This document shows positions 62,353-64,000 of a DNA stretch of 64,000 bases, one piece after another (position 1 is the first letter of the stretch; each line of letters starts with the position of its first letter). This DNA is from Acidobacteria bacterium 28-9 (GTDB lineage: Bacteria > Acidobacteriota > Blastocatellia > Pyrinomonadales > Pyrinomonadaceae). The stretch is taken from NCBI GenBank assembly GCA_002050355.1, contig MWYY01000062.1, forward strand, positions 1 to 64,000, written 5' to 3'. Both the position numbers and the translations under genes were made by a program. The notes under the pieces are model-generated. The model was given only the letters and a program-made list of their open reading frames with translations. It ran no database searches and was not told the DNA's origin.

Positions 62353-62494
62353 GCCACAGAGGACACAGGATTCACAGAGAGGACAGATGCAAAAACGCAC
62401 AAAATCTAATGAAGGAGAAAAATATTTGCATTTATCCGTGTGCATCAGTGATTAAGTTTTTTTCCTACTCTGTGCGCACTGTGTTCTCTGTGGC
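62353..62494. repeat. Inverted CCACAGAG/CTCTGTGG arms filling the yvcK-glmU gap
   Basis: GCCACAGAGGACACAG and the following CACAGAG units (62353-62378) pair with 62469-62494, where CTGTGTTCTCTGTGGC closes the element. It begins next to the yvcK TAG stop on the minus strand and ends 11 bp before the glmU start. A GAAGGAGAAA stretch lies in the spacer. The arm family matches the array before clpS. Confidence 0.9.
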
Positions 62495-63525
62495 TAAATA
62501 AGTAATTTTCTGCTTTGCTGTAACGCACGCAACAAAACTACTTGCGCCAATTTTTCCGAATGATGACGCACCTTTTCGCCGTCATCCAATAGATTACCAT
62601 AAACGATTTCCGCCCCTTCAATCGTATTGGGTGAGATTGAGTTGCGCACACCGATTTGCTCCGCGCCTTCGAGCGCATAAATTTCTGTTTGCGCCGGACT
62701 AATCGGACGATTGTTGACAATTACAAAATCAAAATCTATTTCAGGCGCGTATTCTCGTATAATTTCTAAATGCTTTTTAGCGGAAAAACCGTTTGTCTCG
62801 CCGGGCTGCGTCATCAAATTAGAGATAAAGATTTTCGAGGCGGCGGATTCGGCAATTGCACGGGCGACGCCTCTGACTAAAATCGGCGGCAAAAGCGAAG
62901 TAAAAAGCGAGCCGGGTCCGATTGTGATAACGTCTGCTTCATCAATGGCGATCAAGGCTTCGGGCAGCGGATGACAATCTTCCGGCTCCAGGCGAAGACG
63001 CCTTATCGAACTGCCGACTTTTGAAATATTTGTTTCGCCGAAAACAAACGAACCGTCCGAAAGCTCTGCTTTCAGTTGAACATCGGCAAGCGTCGCCGGA
63101 TAAATATGTCCTTTGCTCGCCAGAATTTCCGACGACAATTTCACGGCTTCGGCAAAATCGCCGGTAATTTCCGACATCGCGGCAAGAAAAAGATTGCCGA
63201 AGTTGTGTCCGCCCAAATCGCCGTCGCCGCCAAAACGATGCCGAAAAAGTTTCGATAAAAGATGCGAGTCTTCCGACAGCGCGACCATACAATTGCGAAT
63301 ATCGCCCGGCGGCGGCATTTGCAGCTCGTCGCGCAGCCTGCCGGAGCTTCCGCCGTTGTCGGACACGGCAACAATCGCCGAAAGATTTTTCAGCCAAATT
63401 GATTCGGTTTCGCTCGCTGCGACAAACTTTTTCAACCCCGACAAAAGTGTCGAAAGACCATTTCCGCCGCCAATGGTAACAAAATTCAAGCCCGGCGGAT
63501 TTTGTGAAAATAAATGGTTTTTCAT
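62494..63525 (-). CDS. yvcK: YvcK/CofD-like UDP-sugar-binding regulator
   Basis: A protein of 343 residues. The N-terminal Rossmann-type segment NFVTIGGGNGLSTLLSGLK is the YvcK signature, followed by VAVSDNGGSSGRLRDEL, PPPGDIRNCMVALSE and GGHNFGNLFLAA. YvcK proteins bind UDP-GlcNAc and influence central carbon use, cell-wall synthesis and shape. The position directly upstream of glmU-glmS, which make UDP-GlcNAc, fits a sensor of that pool. whiA and rapZ, its usual partners in Gram-positives, are not here. Confidence 0.92.
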   Translation of the reverse strand: MKNHLFSQNPPGLNFVTIGGGNGLSTLLSGLKKFVAASETESIWLKNLSAIVAVSDNGGSSGRLRDELQMPPPGDIRNCMVALSEDSHLLSKLFRHRFGGDGDLGGHNFGNLFLAAMSEITGDFAEAVKLSSEILASKGHIYPATLADVQLKAELSDGSFVFGETNISKVGSSIRRLRLEPEDCHPLPEALIAIDEADVITIGPGSLFTSLLPPILVRGVARAIAESAASKIFISNLMTQPGETNGFSAKKHLEIIREYAPEIDFDFVIVNNRPISPAQTEIYALEGAEQIGVRNSISPNTIEGAEIVYGNLLDDGEKVRHHSEKLAQVVLLRALQQSRKLLI

Positions 63526-63669
63526 TAGTCTTTCAGGAAAATGTATCGAAAACCGGCAAGTCGTTCAAGGTAAAAAAATAATATTTGAAAGGTAAATTTT
63601 GACCGGGCGATTCAGCAATTTGCTTCGAGAGTGAGAAAGTATAAATTTTATTTCAAAACAAAATTTAAA

Positions 63670-63689
63670 AGCCGCTCGAATGAGCGGCT
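63670..63689 (-). terminator. Intrinsic terminator after the tRNA genes
   Basis: The 8-bp stem AGCCGCTC/GAGCGGCT with a 4-nt loop is followed on the minus strand by TTTTAAATTTTG. It lies 27 bp after the tRNA-Asp 3' end. Confidence 0.85.
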
Positions 63690-63716
63690 GGAAATTACTA
63701 ATTTTATTGATATTAA

Positions 63717-63797
<81 letters not shown>

Positions 63798-63808
63798 CTT
63801 TACAAATT

Positions 63809-63884
63809 TGGTGGGCACGAAGGGACTCGAACCCCTAACTTCCTCCTTGTAAGGGAGGCTGTCTACCAATTGACGTACGTGCCC
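63809..63884 (-). tRNA. tRNA-Val (anticodon TAC)
   Basis: 76 nt including the encoded CCA. The acceptor GGGCACG pairs with CGTGCCC, discriminator A. The anticodon stem CCTCC/GGAGG encloses CTTACAA, giving anticodon TAC. It lies 15 bp upstream of tRNA-Asp, so both come from one precursor. Confidence 0.96.
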
Positions 63885-63950
63885 GAAAACTTTTCCGCTT
63901 CAAACTTTATTTTGACACAACGCCCAAGTTTTCTTCAAAAAACACTGCCG

Positions 63951-63956
63951 ATTATA
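63951..63956 (-). promoter_or_regulatory. Probable -10 box for the tRNA operon
   Basis: A perfect TATAAT on the minus strand lies about 67 bp upstream of tRNA-Val. A -35 box at the usual distance is not clear, so only the -10 is claimed. Confidence 0.4.
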
Positions 63957-64000
63957 ACCAAGCGGCGAATTGCAATGCTACGAAAAATAAGTCGCAGATG

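Noticed and set aside
62353-62494. Insertion sequence ends
   Set aside because: The arms look like terminal inverted repeats, but only about 90 bp without an ORF lies between them and no target duplication is visible.

Overview
The window looks like chromosomal DNA of a free-living Gram-negative bacterium, most likely an Acidobacteriota of the class Blastocatellia. This is an inference. It rests on a GWxTD-domain secreted protein, a protein of the 'VWFA-related Acidobacterial domain' type, many small exported proteins of unknown function, and moderate, AT-leaning composition. No prophage, CRISPR array or complete insertion sequence is visible. Only the first 75 bases resemble the start of a transposase.

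Layout. 1-6.2 kb: an exported DUF1287 protein, HemW, a lipocalin, an FmdB zinc ribbon, a VWA protein, and a thymidylate synthase gene broken by a perfect 571-bp tandem duplication. 6.2-11.3 kb: a surface-sugar type cluster (two methyltransferases, a membrane GT2, an AT-rich orphan, AsnB). 11.4-21 kb: mostly minus-strand genes (GNAT, GWxTD, LipB, an exported PEP/pyruvate-binding protein, carbonic anhydrase, a UGT-like glycosyltransferase, DUF4349, DUF4126). 21-24 kb: an NtrC-type two-component pair. 24-33.7 kb: a transpeptidase, a TPR-like exported protein, RNase III, signal peptidase I, PsuG and a Clp ATPase. 33.8-45.3 kb: RNase E/G with a very large insert, a two-domain DNA polymerase I, cysteine desulfurase, an FHA-GAF-cyclase, MreB, a site-2 protease and a CDF transporter. 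45.4-49 kb: the c-di-AMP pair CdaA/CdaR and an O-antigen ligase. 49-58.8 kb: a GH63-like glucosidase, glucose dehydrogenase, ClpS/ClpA and an FAD monooxygenase. 59-63.5 kb: YvcK, GlmU and GlmS on the minus strand, that is, UDP-GlcNAc synthesis plus a UDP-GlcNAc-binding regulator. The right end carries tRNA-Val and tRNA-Asp.

Envelope biology is the common thread. c-di-AMP synthesis, UDP-GlcNAc synthesis, MreB, a penicillin-binding protein, an O-antigen ligase and several glycosyltransferases all lie here, and two protein-quality-control ATPases are mixed in.

The most unusual signal is not a gene. At least ten intergenic gaps, and three genes, carry short arrays with a 7-bp period. The heptamer differs from place to place. 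In most gaps two arrays face each other as inverted arms around a short spacer, so the whole gap between one gene's stop and the next gene's start can fold as one hairpin. Several arrays begin on the TAG stop codon itself, and several end within a few bases of the next start codon.
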